Shown piece after piece: positions 26,767 to 36,057 of a DNA stretch of 59,763 nucleotides. The DNA comes from Oligoflexia bacterium (GTDB taxonomy: Bacteria; Bdellovibrionota; Bacteriovoracia; Bacteriovoracales; Bacteriovoracaceae): positions 1-59,763 of the forward strand of contig JADGAM010000005.1 in NCBI GenBank assembly GCA_015232015.1, written 5' to 3'. The position numbers were made by a program, and so were the translations under genes. Below the pieces are notes generated by a model. It was not told the DNA's origin, ran no database searches, and was given only the letters and a program-made list of their open reading frames with translations. How positions within the stretch are numbered: the first letter of the stretch is position 1; every line of letters starts with the position of its first letter.

Positions 26767-28956
26767 ATGTCTGATCTCTTCAAAAAAACTTTCAGAGGTT
26801 ACTTAATAGATCATCACTCACCAGATCCCCCAACTATTACCTTTGATAAATTAAATACTGAAGAATATCTGCTTTTTTTTAAAGAGGCGCACATTAATAA
26901 TCTAATGCTCTACTGTAAAGACCATTGGGGAGTTACCTATTATGATACTAAAATTGGTAAACGTCATCCAGGGCTTCGAGATAGAGATTGGATAAAAGAG
27001 TTACGGCCCATTCTAAAAGAAAATAATATTGAATTCAATGCTTACTATTGCCTTGAATATGATAATCATGCCCCGAAAACATGGCCCGAATGGAGATTAC
27101 TTAAGGCCGATGGTTCTCCATTACGTTGTCAATACAGTCGAGCTCAATGGCATATGCCCTGTTATCAAAGTGAATATCGTAACTATGTTCTACAACAGCT
27201 AAAAGAAATTATAACTAATTATTCACCAGATAGTTTATTTCTAGATATATTTGGCAAATCACTTTGTTATTGTCCAAATTGTTTAGAGCTTTTTAAACAA
27301 CGTCATCCCAAAGAAAAATACAACGATCTTTTTATTGATGGACTACCAAAAAGTGAAGAAGAGCTTTTAAAACACAATAAAATAATAAATAAATTCTTAG
27401 ATGATTTGGCCTATGAGATGTTAAAAGAGATTGTAACAAATCTTAAACAAATTGATCCCCAATTAGCAATCACTATTAACTTTGCGGCCTTATATCCCAA
27501 AAGAATTAGAGATCTTTTAGATTATCAATTTACTGAACCATGGGCCGGAAATTGGTTATCTGCGGCCTATGCCCGCGATACCGCCATCAATCAGTATCCT
27601 CAATTAGGGCCTGGTGATGTATCAGAAGTATATAATTATCGCTCTGAAAATATTTATAAATTAGCAGCAGCAGAGATTGTAGCGCAAGGATGTAGATCAT
27701 TTATCTATAGTGGTTCTCAACACCCTGATGGCACCTTAGAGCACGAAGAAGCAAAAAGAATTGGATCCGCTTATGCTGAAGTAAAAAAATTTGAAGAATA
27801 TCTAACTGATCGCCAAGTGATTGCAGATATTGGAATAATTCAAAGTGACTTGGCCGACTTGCTGAGATCTCCGCAAACACTTTCTGTAAATGCCATAGCT
27901 AGAGTTAAAAAAGGCAGCCTTCATAGAGATGCTTTGTTAGGGGCGATGAAACTTTGTGATTACTCAAAATACAGTTGGAATATTATTCCTGAACAACAGG
28001 CCACATGCAATTACATTCGCTCTAGGGGATATAAAGTTTTAATCCTTCCTGATGTATATCATGTTAGTGATCAACTGGCGGCAACTCTAAAAGAGTTTGT
28101 TGTTAATGGAGGAACTTTAATTACTGCTGGTGAGAGCGGATTATTAGATGAGAGTGGAAATAACTATAAGGACAATGATTTTCATCCCACAATAAAAGAA
28201 CTTCTTTCGATTTCTTTTATTGGCATAGAAGATAAATTTGCACAAAGTGAATGGGGCGCTTACTTAAAAATACTTAATCCTAATGATGAGATATGGAGAT
28301 ACACTCCTTCACAAACATTTCCCCCAGTATCATCAATTCATTATAAAATTAAAATTAATAGCGATATCAATAGCAGTGGTGACCAGAGTAAAAATAAAAA
28401 TCAAAAAGTCTTGGCCACATTTATTGATCCAGTAACTGAAGTTACCTCTGAAAAATGGGTAAATTGGTGGTCTCCTCCACCAGCTGTCTGTGAAATAAAT
28501 ATGCACAATAGTGCTCACGACAACGCTGCTGCTGCTGCTATTGTTGAAAATAAATTTGGCCAAGGACGCACTATTTATTCAGCATTTAATTTGTTTTCCA
28601 TGGAAAATAAAAATTTTCATCTTCTAGATAATATCTTTAAAGGAATTTTAGACAAACATTTAAACTTTAAATTACGTTTAGTTACCTCTTCCCCTCATAT
28701 TGTGGGCATTGTTTCGTATGAACGAAAAGATCAAATCATCGTTCATCTTCTCTCTCACCTGGCCTCTCGTTGTAATGGAGATGCTCCCTACATTGAGGCG
28801 GGAACATTAGAGGTATCTTTTCAGTGGAGGAAAATAAAAAAAGTATCTTTAGTGTATCCTCAAAAAAATAATTTAAATTTTGAATTAACAAAAGATGAAA
28901 TTTATAACATTACACTACCAAATTTTAATCTTCATCAGATCGTTATTATAGAGTAA
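26767..28956 (+). CDS. Putative glycoside hydrolase (GHL6/GH42-like, with beta-galactosidase trimerisation-type domain)
   Basis: The 729-residue protein begins with a TIM-barrel-like domain (FRGYLIDHHSPDPP, then CKDHWGVTYYDT and FNAYYCLEYDN). It contains SLFLDIFGKSLCYCPNCLELF near residues 158-178, where Asp is the likely nucleophile position and three Cys lie close together. About residues 360-500 (VIADIGIIQSDLADLL to LKEFVVNGGTLITAGESGLL) form a flavodoxin-like domain as in GH42 trimerisation domains. A beta-sandwich probably ends the protein. No signal peptide is seen, so it is probably cytoplasmic. Substrate unknown. GAGGG lies seven bases before the ATG. Confidence 0.7.
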   Translation: MSDLFKKTFRGYLIDHHSPDPPTITFDKLNTEEYLLFFKEAHINNLMLYCKDHWGVTYYDTKIGKRHPGLRDRDWIKELRPILKENNIEFNAYYCLEYDNHAPKTWPEWRLLKADGSPLRCQYSRAQWHMPCYQSEYRNYVLQQLKEIITNYSPDSLFLDIFGKSLCYCPNCLELFKQRHPKEKYNDLFIDGLPKSEEELLKHNKIINKFLDDLAYEMLKEIVTNLKQIDPQLAITINFAALYPKRIRDLLDYQFTEPWAGNWLSAAYARDTAINQYPQLGPGDVSEVYNYRSENIYKLAAAEIVAQGCRSFIYSGSQHPDGTLEHEEAKRIGSAYAEVKKFEEYLTDRQVIADIGIIQSDLADLLRSPQTLSVNAIARVKKGSLHRDALLGAMKLCDYSKYSWNIIPEQQATCNYIRSRGYKVLILPDVYHVSDQLAATLKEFVVNGGTLITAGESGLLDESGNNYKDNDFHPTIKELLSISFIGIEDKFAQSEWGAYLKILNPNDEIWRYTPSQTFPPVSSIHYKIKINSDINSSGDQSKNKNQKVLATFIDPVTEVTSEKWVNWWSPPPAVCEINMHNSAHDNAAAAAIVENKFGQGRTIYSAFNLFSMENKNFHLLDNIFKGILDKHLNFKLRLVTSSPHIVGIVSYERKDQIIVHLLSHLASRCNGDAPYIEAGTLEVSFQWRKIKKVSLVYPQKNNLNFELTKDEIYNITLPNFNLHQIVIIE

Positions 28957-28972
28957 GGAATGGGAACCTAAT
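28954..28972 (+). repeat. Copy 2 of the GGAATGGGAAC motif, overlapping a stop codon
   Basis: TAAGGAATGGGAACCTAA begins with the TAA stop of the gene at 26767 and lies between convergent genes. See 7901 and 31731 for the other copies. Confidence 0.6.
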
Positions 28973-29001
28973 ATAATTATAGTTTTATAATTACCCCTTA
29001 T

Positions 29002-29409
<408 letters not shown>

Positions 29410-29456
29410 TTTATTTTCCTCCTGATCTATAATTATATTATAAACTATTTCTTTTT

Positions 29457-31670
29457 ATGAGGAAACAAACCTTGGGTAAATCATCAGCATTAATTAAAGA
29501 AAATGAAAATCTAGAATTGGAGAATTCCGCAGAAGAAAAAGTGCTAGAATCAGCACTAGAAACAGAACCTGAAACAGAACCTGAAGCAGAAACAGAAGCA
29601 GAATCAAAATCATCTCCTTCACTAGAAATTGGTATTTACGAACCATCTGCTAATGAAAAAGGATCTTCCACAAAGCCCAATTATAAACCTTCCTTTACTG
29701 AAATTGATTCTATGGATTCGATTGATGGCGAAGTTGACGTAAATAGTGGTGAAAAAAACTATTTCATTAGTTTTAATGGAGAAGAATACATTTTTGTAAA
29801 ACACTCATGTCTTGTTGGTGCTAATGAAAATGCTAAAATTAACATAGCAGATATTCATAAATCACCTCAAATATGTAAATTCTACGTTCATAATGGTCTA
29901 CTTTATCTTCTCTGTTTACAAAATATAACTGAGGTAAAGGTTCAATCAAAAATCTTAAAGGCAGGAAAACTACATATATTAAAATATAAAGATAGTATTT
30001 CTATCGAGTATCATAAATTAGAGATCTTCCCTGAAATTCCTTTAATTTTAGAAGATCCAGAAGAAATGGCACGTAAGAGAAAGGAGCGAGAAGAGGAATT
30101 TAACAAGTCAATTGGAATGGATAAGGATGGTAAAAAGATAAATAAAGAAGAAGAAAAAAAAGAAAATGATAAGGAAAAGCTAGAATCTCTATCTTTTTCT
30201 GAGAGGATAGATCTATTTATTACTGATTTTAAAGATAATATTAAATATATCTACACTGCCTTATTAAATGATCTTTTATTTATTTCATTTTTTGATAAAA
30301 ATCCTAAAACGCATTTGGCCTCCTCTTTTCGAAGAGTACCCGCCTTTATTTTAGATTTAATTTTAGCATCATCTCTTCATTTCATACTACTTAATCTTAA
30401 AATCAAAGAATACATTTTAGCTAATCACCATCTTAATAGTGATCTACTCTCTCTCTTTTCTCCTCTTTTTTCAATACTAGGAACGACCCATGCTACAATA
30501 ATAATTAGCAATATAAAAACTAATATCGATGCAATTCCCCTTTTGCTTTTTATAACTCAACAAATACTATTTACTTTTATTTTGGGAACAACACTTTTTG
30601 GATTCGTTTTGGGAATTAGAGCTCACGGCAATCTATTATTTAATCGCACAGTAGGACTCATTCGTTGCATTTTTGGAATAGTAACTCTACCTTTAGTTAT
30701 TTTTGATTTACCTCTATTAATGAACGCTCCCTCAGTAAAAGAAATTATTTTTAGATCCCTTCTTATTACAAGAATTAAAGATCCTGTTAGTAAGAATGAA
30801 GAAAAAGAAGTAACAGCTGAAGAAAAAAATAAAAAAGAAGATGAAGATAGTGATGATGAAAAAGATAAGGATAAATATAAAAAAGATGAAAAGAATGATG
30901 CCAGTCAAGAAGATGAAAAAGATAACATAGATGATTTAGTTATAGAAGAGATAACTATTGAACAAGAAATTGCTCAAATAATGATTATACCTAATCGTTT
31001 GCGACTTATTCAAAAATACATTAGAGAAAATTTAAATAAAAATATTATAAGTTCTAAATTACTTTTATTTTATGACAAAATAAGCACCCTATTAGAAAAA
31101 TTATTATTACAAAATATTTATAGTCGAAAAAATAATTTTAAATTTCCTGATATCTCCACAAGACTTTTTGCGCTTTCTTTAGACATTGCCGTTCCGACAG
31201 GTCTTTGTAAATTTATAATTGAAGAAAATCAATTAAATGTTTTTTCTAACAGTATTTTAAAGGAATATTTTGTTATCAATTCACTTGTAACGACATATGT
31301 TTATAATTTTTACTCAAATATTATCTTCTATTCAAATCAAATTTTACATACATCAATATCACTTGATTATATGTACCGATCTCTATTTTCAATCATTCCA
31401 CCAATGCCTGTAATTTTATTTTATTTAACTTTTAATTTGTTATTAGGAGTATCTTTATTTCAATTCATCTTAGGCATTAGGTCATCATACAAATCTTTCA
31501 TCTTTAAAAGGATAATGGCCTCAATAAGATCGGCAATCGGCCTTACTTTACTTCCATACATTGTATTCGAATTAAGTTTAATTTTTAAGATTCCATCGTT
31601 TAAAGAAATCGTAACCAGAGGAGCATTGGTAGAATATTATCGAAATAAAACGAAAAAAAATAAAAAATAA
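29457..31670 (+). CDS. FHA-like domain fused to two RDD-family membrane domains
   Basis: Residues 1-75 are an acidic repeat-rich head (E-T-E-P units). About 103-200 have the strand pattern of an FHA-type domain (CLVGANENAKINIADIHKSPQICKF etc.), though the classic phosphothreonine-binding Arg and Ser are not clear. Two RDD-like membrane units follow, at about 275-445 (FRRVPAFILDLILAS, then LGIRAHGNLLFNR) and 565-730 (STRLFALSLDIAV, then LGIRSSYKSFIFKR), joined by a Lys/Glu-rich linker of about 60 residues. RDD proteins are poorly understood membrane proteins, some linked to ion transport. A duplicated RDD with a cytoplasmic FHA-like head is unusual. No ribosome site precedes the ATG. Confidence 0.7.
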   Translation: MRKQTLGKSSALIKENENLELENSAEEKVLESALETEPETEPEAETEAESKSSPSLEIGIYEPSANEKGSSTKPNYKPSFTEIDSMDSIDGEVDVNSGEKNYFISFNGEEYIFVKHSCLVGANENAKINIADIHKSPQICKFYVHNGLLYLLCLQNITEVKVQSKILKAGKLHILKYKDSISIEYHKLEIFPEIPLILEDPEEMARKRKEREEEFNKSIGMDKDGKKINKEEEKKENDKEKLESLSFSERIDLFITDFKDNIKYIYTALLNDLLFISFFDKNPKTHLASSFRRVPAFILDLILASSLHFILLNLKIKEYILANHHLNSDLLSLFSPLFSILGTTHATIIISNIKTNIDAIPLLLFITQQILFTFILGTTLFGFVLGIRAHGNLLFNRTVGLIRCIFGIVTLPLVIFDLPLLMNAPSVKEIIFRSLLITRIKDPVSKNEEKEVTAEEKNKKEDEDSDDEKDKDKYKKDEKNDASQEDEKDNIDDLVIEEITIEQEIAQIMIIPNRLRLIQKYIRENLNKNIISSKLLLFYDKISTLLEKLLLQNIYSRKNNFKFPDISTRLFALSLDIAVPTGLCKFIIEENQLNVFSNSILKEYFVINSLVTTYVYNFYSNIIFYSNQILHTSISLDYMYRSLFSIIPPMPVILFYLTFNLLLGVSLFQFILGIRSSYKSFIFKRIMASIRSAIGLTLLPYIVFELSLIFKIPSFKEIVTRGALVEYYRNKTKKNKK

Positions 31671-31730
31671 AAAATAAAGAAAAATAAAAAAAAATAAAGA
31701 ATGAAAAATAATGAATCTTTCCAGTAGTTA

Positions 31731-31748
31731 TTAAGTTCCCATTTCTTA
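31731..31748 (-). repeat. Copy 3 (inverted) of the GGAATGGGAAC motif, overlapping a stop codon
   Basis: On the minus strand this reads TAAGAAATGGGAACTTAA, starting with the TAA stop of the endonuclease gene, between convergent genes. It differs at one or two positions from the copies at 7901 and 28954. Confidence 0.6.
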
Positions 31749-32591
31749 TCTTTTTATAGAGGAGATTGCTCTATTAGCACAACGTTCTTTTAAAATTGAA
31801 TTTTCATTTCCTTGAACTAGCATAATTTTTTTTGCCCGCACACACTCCCAATCACTAACTGGGTACATCTTATCCCAGGCCTCAAATAATTTTCGATTTT
31901 TTTCGCTAACAATTCCGCGACCCTTATAAGTCTGGTCCATATACATGTATGTTCTTGCAACTATGCCTTTAGCAAAACTCATCGGTTCAAATTTATTATC
32001 TTTAATTTTCGCCTTACATCCACCGAAATCTCCTGCACCACTTGTTTTACCCATACCACTACTGTTATCTGAAGCAATTTCGGCCATTGAATAATTTGAC
32101 CGCAGACCATTTAACTCTCCTACTTCTGGCCAAAGATTGTATAAGTCTGCTTCCATTTTTGCAAACTGCTTATTCTTTTCAGCACACTTGCGTCCTCGAA
32201 AAGATTTTCCTTTTTTAATGCAAAGAGGACTTCCCTCTCTCCACTCAACAAATGAACGGCCAAATGCCTCCGCAGGAACTACATGCTCCCACTCCAATTT
32301 ACTGGCCCTCCTAGCATCATGCTTGATTTGATATCCGCAACTGGCCAAATCAATTTTATTCCCACTATATTTGCAATTGCAATAAATGGTATAAGGATGT
32401 TCTTTGTGAATTTTATTAATAATTTTTTTGGCCTTAGAAAAAGAATTAATATTTTCATTTCCAGTAGCAGCATTCGCTATCGTTATTAACCCCGATCCCA
32501 TCAGTGACCCAATCAATGATGCTACTTGTGCTAAATATAAAGACAACATTAATGCAAATAAAAAATAAATTGTTTTTAAAAAATTCATCAT
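31746..32591 (-). CDS. endA: Secreted endonuclease I (EndA/NucM family)
   Basis: GGAGGG precedes two adjacent ATGs (32591 and 32588). A signal peptide fills the first 40 or so residues. The mature part has the beta-beta-alpha-metal nuclease motif LEWEHVVPAEAFG with the catalytic His, then NLWPEVGELNGLRSNYSMAEI with the metal-binding Asn, and the conserved end ARTYMYMDQTY and SDWECVRAKKI. Such enzymes cut DNA without sequence preference in the periplasm or outside. Eight or more Cys suggest several disulfides, including a CNCKYSG stretch. It may degrade environmental or host/prey DNA. Confidence 0.93.
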   Translation of the reverse strand: MMNFLKTIYFLFALMLSLYLAQVASLIGSLMGSGLITIANAATGNENINSFSKAKKIINKIHKEHPYTIYCNCKYSGNKIDLASCGYQIKHDARRASKLEWEHVVPAEAFGRSFVEWREGSPLCIKKGKSFRGRKCAEKNKQFAKMEADLYNLWPEVGELNGLRSNYSMAEIASDNSSGMGKTSGAGDFGGCKAKIKDNKFEPMSFAKGIVARTYMYMDQTYKGRGIVSEKNRKLFEAWDKMYPVSDWECVRAKKIMLVQGNENSILKERCANRAISSIKR

Positions 32592-32835
32592 AATTCCCTC
32601 CAATGATAAATTTTAAATTTGCAGAGTGTTTGCAAAGAGTCTGGTACAAAGACATGGCTTTGGTACAAAAATTAAACTAAGTTTTACTATTTATACTAAG
32701 AACAATTTAAAAGAACAAATAACAAATGAAAAAACCAAGGTGTTATGATAGAAACTTAAAAAGCAAAACCATCAATAACAATGAAGAGTAACAATTTGTT
32801 TTTTTATTGATGAGTAATAAAGGTGAAAAATAGCA

Positions 32836-33849
32836 ATGACTGATATTGAAATTAATCTATTGATTAAACTAATTAAACATCTGGGAGAAATGATCCATAA
32901 AATCGAATATCAAATATTTTTTGCTCTAATACTGGATTTAATTTTTGGTGATCCAAGATGGTTTCCTCATCCCGTAAAAATAATGGGAATCTTGGCCACA
33001 AGAATAGAAAATCTCTTTAGAAGAAATCCATACCTTAGCAGCAATAGCTTATTTATCAGAGGTATTTTTTCCGCAATCTTAGTTTATTTTTTTAGCATTT
33101 TTGCCATAATCATTATTAAACAATTGGCATTTTTCATCCATCCTGTGTGTGCAGATTTAATTAGTATTTTTATCCTCTATACAACTATTGCCTTAAAAGA
33201 TCTTATCAAACATTCTCAAGATGTTTATCAATCACTTATTGAAAAAAACTTAATTTTGGCCAGACAAAGATTAAGTCTTATAGTTGGTAGAGATACATTA
33301 AATTTAGATGAAAAAGAGATCATTCGCGGTACCGTAGAGTCCGTGGCCGAAAATTTAGTAGATGGAATCCTCTCTCCTTTGCTTTTTGCTTTTCTCTTTG
33401 GAGTTGAAGGTGCTATTTTTTATAAGGCCGTTAATACTTTGGATTCTATGTGGGGTTATAAAAATAAACGCTATCTACACTTTGGTTGCTTTGCCGCTAG
33501 AGTAGATGATGTGGCCAATTTCATACCCGCTCGTCTTTCAGTTCCATTTATTGCTTTGGCGGCCTTAATTTTAAAATTAAATGCTAAGAACGCTTATTTC
33601 ATGGCCCTTAGAGATGGACATAAACATCCTGGTCCTAATTCTGGTCGCCCGGAGGCGGCCACTGCAGGTGCTTTAAACATTCGTTTAGGAGGAATAAATT
33701 ATTATCAAGGACGCAAATCAATTAAACCATATTTAGGAGATGCTTTAGAAGAATTAAATTTAAAACACATCAAAAATGTAAATTGCTTAATTGTTTCTAG
33801 TACTCTTCTTTTTGTTTTATTTTTATTTTTTATAATTAAATTAATATAA
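32836..33849 (+). CDS. cbiB: Adenosylcobinamide-phosphate synthase (CbiB/CobD)
   Basis: This integral membrane enzyme of 337 residues attaches the aminopropanol arm to cobyric acid. Family motifs are clear: ALILDLIFGDPRWFPHPVKIMG near the N-terminus, GRDTLNLDEKEIIRGTVESVAENLVDGI in the middle and HPGPNSGRPEAATAGALNIRLGG near the end, among four to five membrane helices. It lies apart from the other cobalamin genes here (41543-45579, opposite strand). No cobalamin riboswitch is visible upstream. It precedes an epimerase-like gene by 34 bp. Confidence 0.95.
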   Translation: MTDIEINLLIKLIKHLGEMIHKIEYQIFFALILDLIFGDPRWFPHPVKIMGILATRIENLFRRNPYLSSNSLFIRGIFSAILVYFFSIFAIIIIKQLAFFIHPVCADLISIFILYTTIALKDLIKHSQDVYQSLIEKNLILARQRLSLIVGRDTLNLDEKEIIRGTVESVAENLVDGILSPLLFAFLFGVEGAIFYKAVNTLDSMWGYKNKRYLHFGCFAARVDDVANFIPARLSVPFIALAALILKLNAKNAYFMALRDGHKHPGPNSGRPEAATAGALNIRLGGINYYQGRKSIKPYLGDALEELNLKHIKNVNCLIVSSTLLFVLFLFFIIKLI

Positions 33850-33883
33850 TTAATATAATTAATATAGTTGAATATAAATTAAC

Positions 33884-34792
33884 ATGAATATAAAAACAAT
33901 TTCCATATTAGGCGCTGGATGGCTTGGAACTGAGTTAGCATCTAAGCTTCTTCTTGAAAATAAATATCACATAAAAGTATCTACTACTTCTATAAATAAG
34001 ATTGATAAATTTATTAAAATGGGATTAGAACCATATCTAATAAATTTTTCACCTACACTTAATAATATGAGTGCTAGTGGCATTAACAGCGATAACAACT
34101 TCCTCCATTTTTTTAAATCTGATCTTCTAATTATTTCAATCCCTCCTAAAGTAAAAACGTACGGCGAAGAATTTCATCTTAATCAAATTAAAGAATTAAT
34201 TAACTATCTTTTATCAGTACCAAATTCATTTGATGGTTATATAATTTATTTAAGCTCAACTTCTGTGTATGGAGATTATCAAGGTATTGTTGATGAAGAA
34301 ACGCCGGCAACACCATCTAAAGCATCAGGTAGAGTAATTTTGGCCGTAGAAAATATCTTAAAAGAAAAATTTACAAATAAATTAACCATTATTCGTCTAG
34401 GTGGATTAATAGGCCCAGGAAGAGAGCCATCACATTTTAGTAAAAAAAATCCGAAATTAATAGATTCCAATCTTCCTATAAATCTGATTCATTTAGATGA
34501 TGCCTGTAGAGTTATTATCTCTGTAATTAAAGAATCAGCTTGGAATGAAACATTTAATGCTGTTTCTGATGAGCACATTTCAAAAAATGAGTTTTATAAA
34601 AACATCCTATTATCTGAGTCAACTACCTCTTCAGTTTCTATTAGTCTTCACGCTTACATTAACATTAATGTTAACGTTAACTCATTAAACATTTTTCCAA
34701 ATAAAAATCAAAAAAATGTAAATAACTTCTCTAACAATGGTAAAATAGTTTTAAATAACAAAGTAAAATATTTATTACGGAAAAACAGATAG
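33884..34792 (+). CDS. NAD(P)-dependent epimerase/dehydratase-like SDR protein (YeeZ type)
   Basis: The N-terminal Rossmann motif reads ILGAGWLGTELASKLL, the GxGWLG variant seen in YeeZ-type proteins. YLSSTSVYGDYQG and an RLGGLIGPGR segment follow, as in extended SDR enzymes. The Tyr of SVYG is in place, but the canonical YxxxK Lys is not obvious. It lies 34 bp downstream of cbiB on the same strand, so they are probably cotranscribed; a role in cobalamin metabolism is not supported by anything else. The last 40 residues are Asn-rich and low-complexity. Substrate unknown. Confidence 0.8.
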   Translation: MNIKTISILGAGWLGTELASKLLLENKYHIKVSTTSINKIDKFIKMGLEPYLINFSPTLNNMSASGINSDNNFLHFFKSDLLIISIPPKVKTYGEEFHLNQIKELINYLLSVPNSFDGYIIYLSSTSVYGDYQGIVDEETPATPSKASGRVILAVENILKEKFTNKLTIIRLGGLIGPGREPSHFSKKNPKLIDSNLPINLIHLDDACRVIISVIKESAWNETFNAVSDEHISKNEFYKNILLSESTTSSVSISLHAYININVNVNSLNIFPNKNQKNVNNFSNNGKIVLNNKVKYLLRKNR

Positions 34793-34844
34793 AACTTATG
34801 ATAAAATAATTAATTATTAAAGTAATAATTGTTAAAGGTAAAAA

Positions 34845-35207
34845 ATGTCTGTAAACACTATTAACACTCACAATAAAGAGATAATACATTTGGATTTTAA
34901 AAATTTTAATCCAGATATGCTGATAACTGAATTAGATATAGCTAGAAATTTAATTGCTACAAAAAAACATAACTCGGTCCTTATTATTGCAGATATAACT
35001 GGTACATCTTTTGATCCAAAAATATTAATTCATCTTAAATTTTTCATGGATCACAATAGAAAATATGTTAAATTTACTGCCATGCTTGGAGTTACAGGTA
35101 TGAGAGAAACAATAGTGAATCAAATAATAAGATTTACCGGAAGAACAAATATTAAACTTTTTAATAATTACAATGAAGCTGAAAACTTTTTAGTTAATCT
35201 CGAATAA
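34845..35207 (+). CDS. Small STAS-like protein of unknown function
   Basis: The 120-residue protein has alternating strands and helices: VLIIADITGTSFDP as a central strand and loop, then LKFFMDHNRKYVKFTAMLGVTGM and a C-terminal IKLFNNYNEAENFL. The pattern resembles STAS/SpoIIAA-like domains, in which an NTP-binding or Ser-phosphorylated loop mediates regulation. I cannot place it in a family. AAAGG lies eight bases before the ATG. It is the last of three plus-strand genes starting with cbiB. Confidence 0.6.
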   Translation: MSVNTINTHNKEIIHLDFKNFNPDMLITELDIARNLIATKKHNSVLIIADITGTSFDPKILIHLKFFMDHNRKYVKFTAMLGVTGMRETIVNQIIRFTGRTNIKLFNNYNEAENFLVNLE

Positions 35208-35237
35208 GATTTAATTAAATGCAATTAATTATTTTCT

Positions 35238-36029
35238 TTACTTTATTGCCTTTAGTTTAATCACTAATAGTGGTCCAAAGAAAATCTTCCAATATTTTGC
35301 ATTTACAATCGATGCCATTTTCTGGGCCAATCCATAATTAAATTTTGCCATAAAAGGTGTTAATAAATGAGAAGTAGTTTTTAATTCAATTTTAAATTTT
35401 TTTTGAAAATCACTCATTATAAACAGCATCTTTTTTTCAAAATTTAGAAACGTAAACTTGCTAATATGTTGTTCCTTATAGGAGATATCAGAAAATTTAT
35501 TTAAATAAAATTCTAATAATGGCCAAATACTAAAGTAGTTGGGAGTAGTTATAATTAACTCACCATTAGACTTTAGTAAGTTATGTGCGCCCTTTAGCAT
35601 TTGTGATATTTCCATCGCATTTAAATGCTCAATAACTTCTATAATAGTAACCACATCAAAAAAATCATTATACTTATTGCCAAGTGTATCTTTTAAATCA
35701 GAAATATAAATAAAATCTCTAAACTTAGTTCCATATTTGTTACTAGCAAAGTTTATTTGTTTGGGTAAAATATCAATTCCTAATTGATATGAAAAATCAC
35801 TCTCTGCAAGAGTTCCAAGAAATGTCCCTGAAAAACATCCGATATCTAGTACATTTTTTTTATTTGTATTAGTTTTTGTATTTGTACCATTATTATTATC
35901 TGTGATAATTTTTTTTACAGTCTCAAATTTTGACCAATGCCAAAATCCACGCACGCTTTTATCTGTATGATAAATCTTATCATAATAATCTTCAGTAATT
36001 TCGTTATAATCAAACTCTTTTTTCATCAT
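35238..36029 (-). CDS. Class I SAM-dependent methyltransferase
   Basis: Motif I (VLDIGCFSGTFLGTL) near residues 60-74, followed by an acidic residue at the end of strand 2 (LGIDILPKQ) and the DVVTIIEVIEHL post-motif, identify a Methyltransf_11/23-type enzyme of 263 residues. The C-terminal third (TTPNYFSIWPLLEFYLNKF) is typical of enzymes acting on lipids or glycans. The substrate is not known. An Asn/Thr-rich repeat insert (about residues 44-57) precedes motif I. It lies 28 bp downstream of the secreted metalloprotease gene on the same strand. Confidence 0.88.
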   Translation of the reverse strand: MMKKEFDYNEITEDYYDKIYHTDKSVRGFWHWSKFETVKKIITDNNNGTNTKTNTNKKNVLDIGCFSGTFLGTLAESDFSYQLGIDILPKQINFASNKYGTKFRDFIYISDLKDTLGNKYNDFFDVVTIIEVIEHLNAMEISQMLKGAHNLLKSNGELIITTPNYFSIWPLLEFYLNKFSDISYKEQHISKFTFLNFEKKMLFIMSDFQKKFKIELKTTSHLLTPFMAKFNYGLAQKMASIVNAKYWKIFFGPLLVIKLKAIK

Positions 36030-36057
36030 ACTAATACCTTAGTAAAGAGTACGATAT

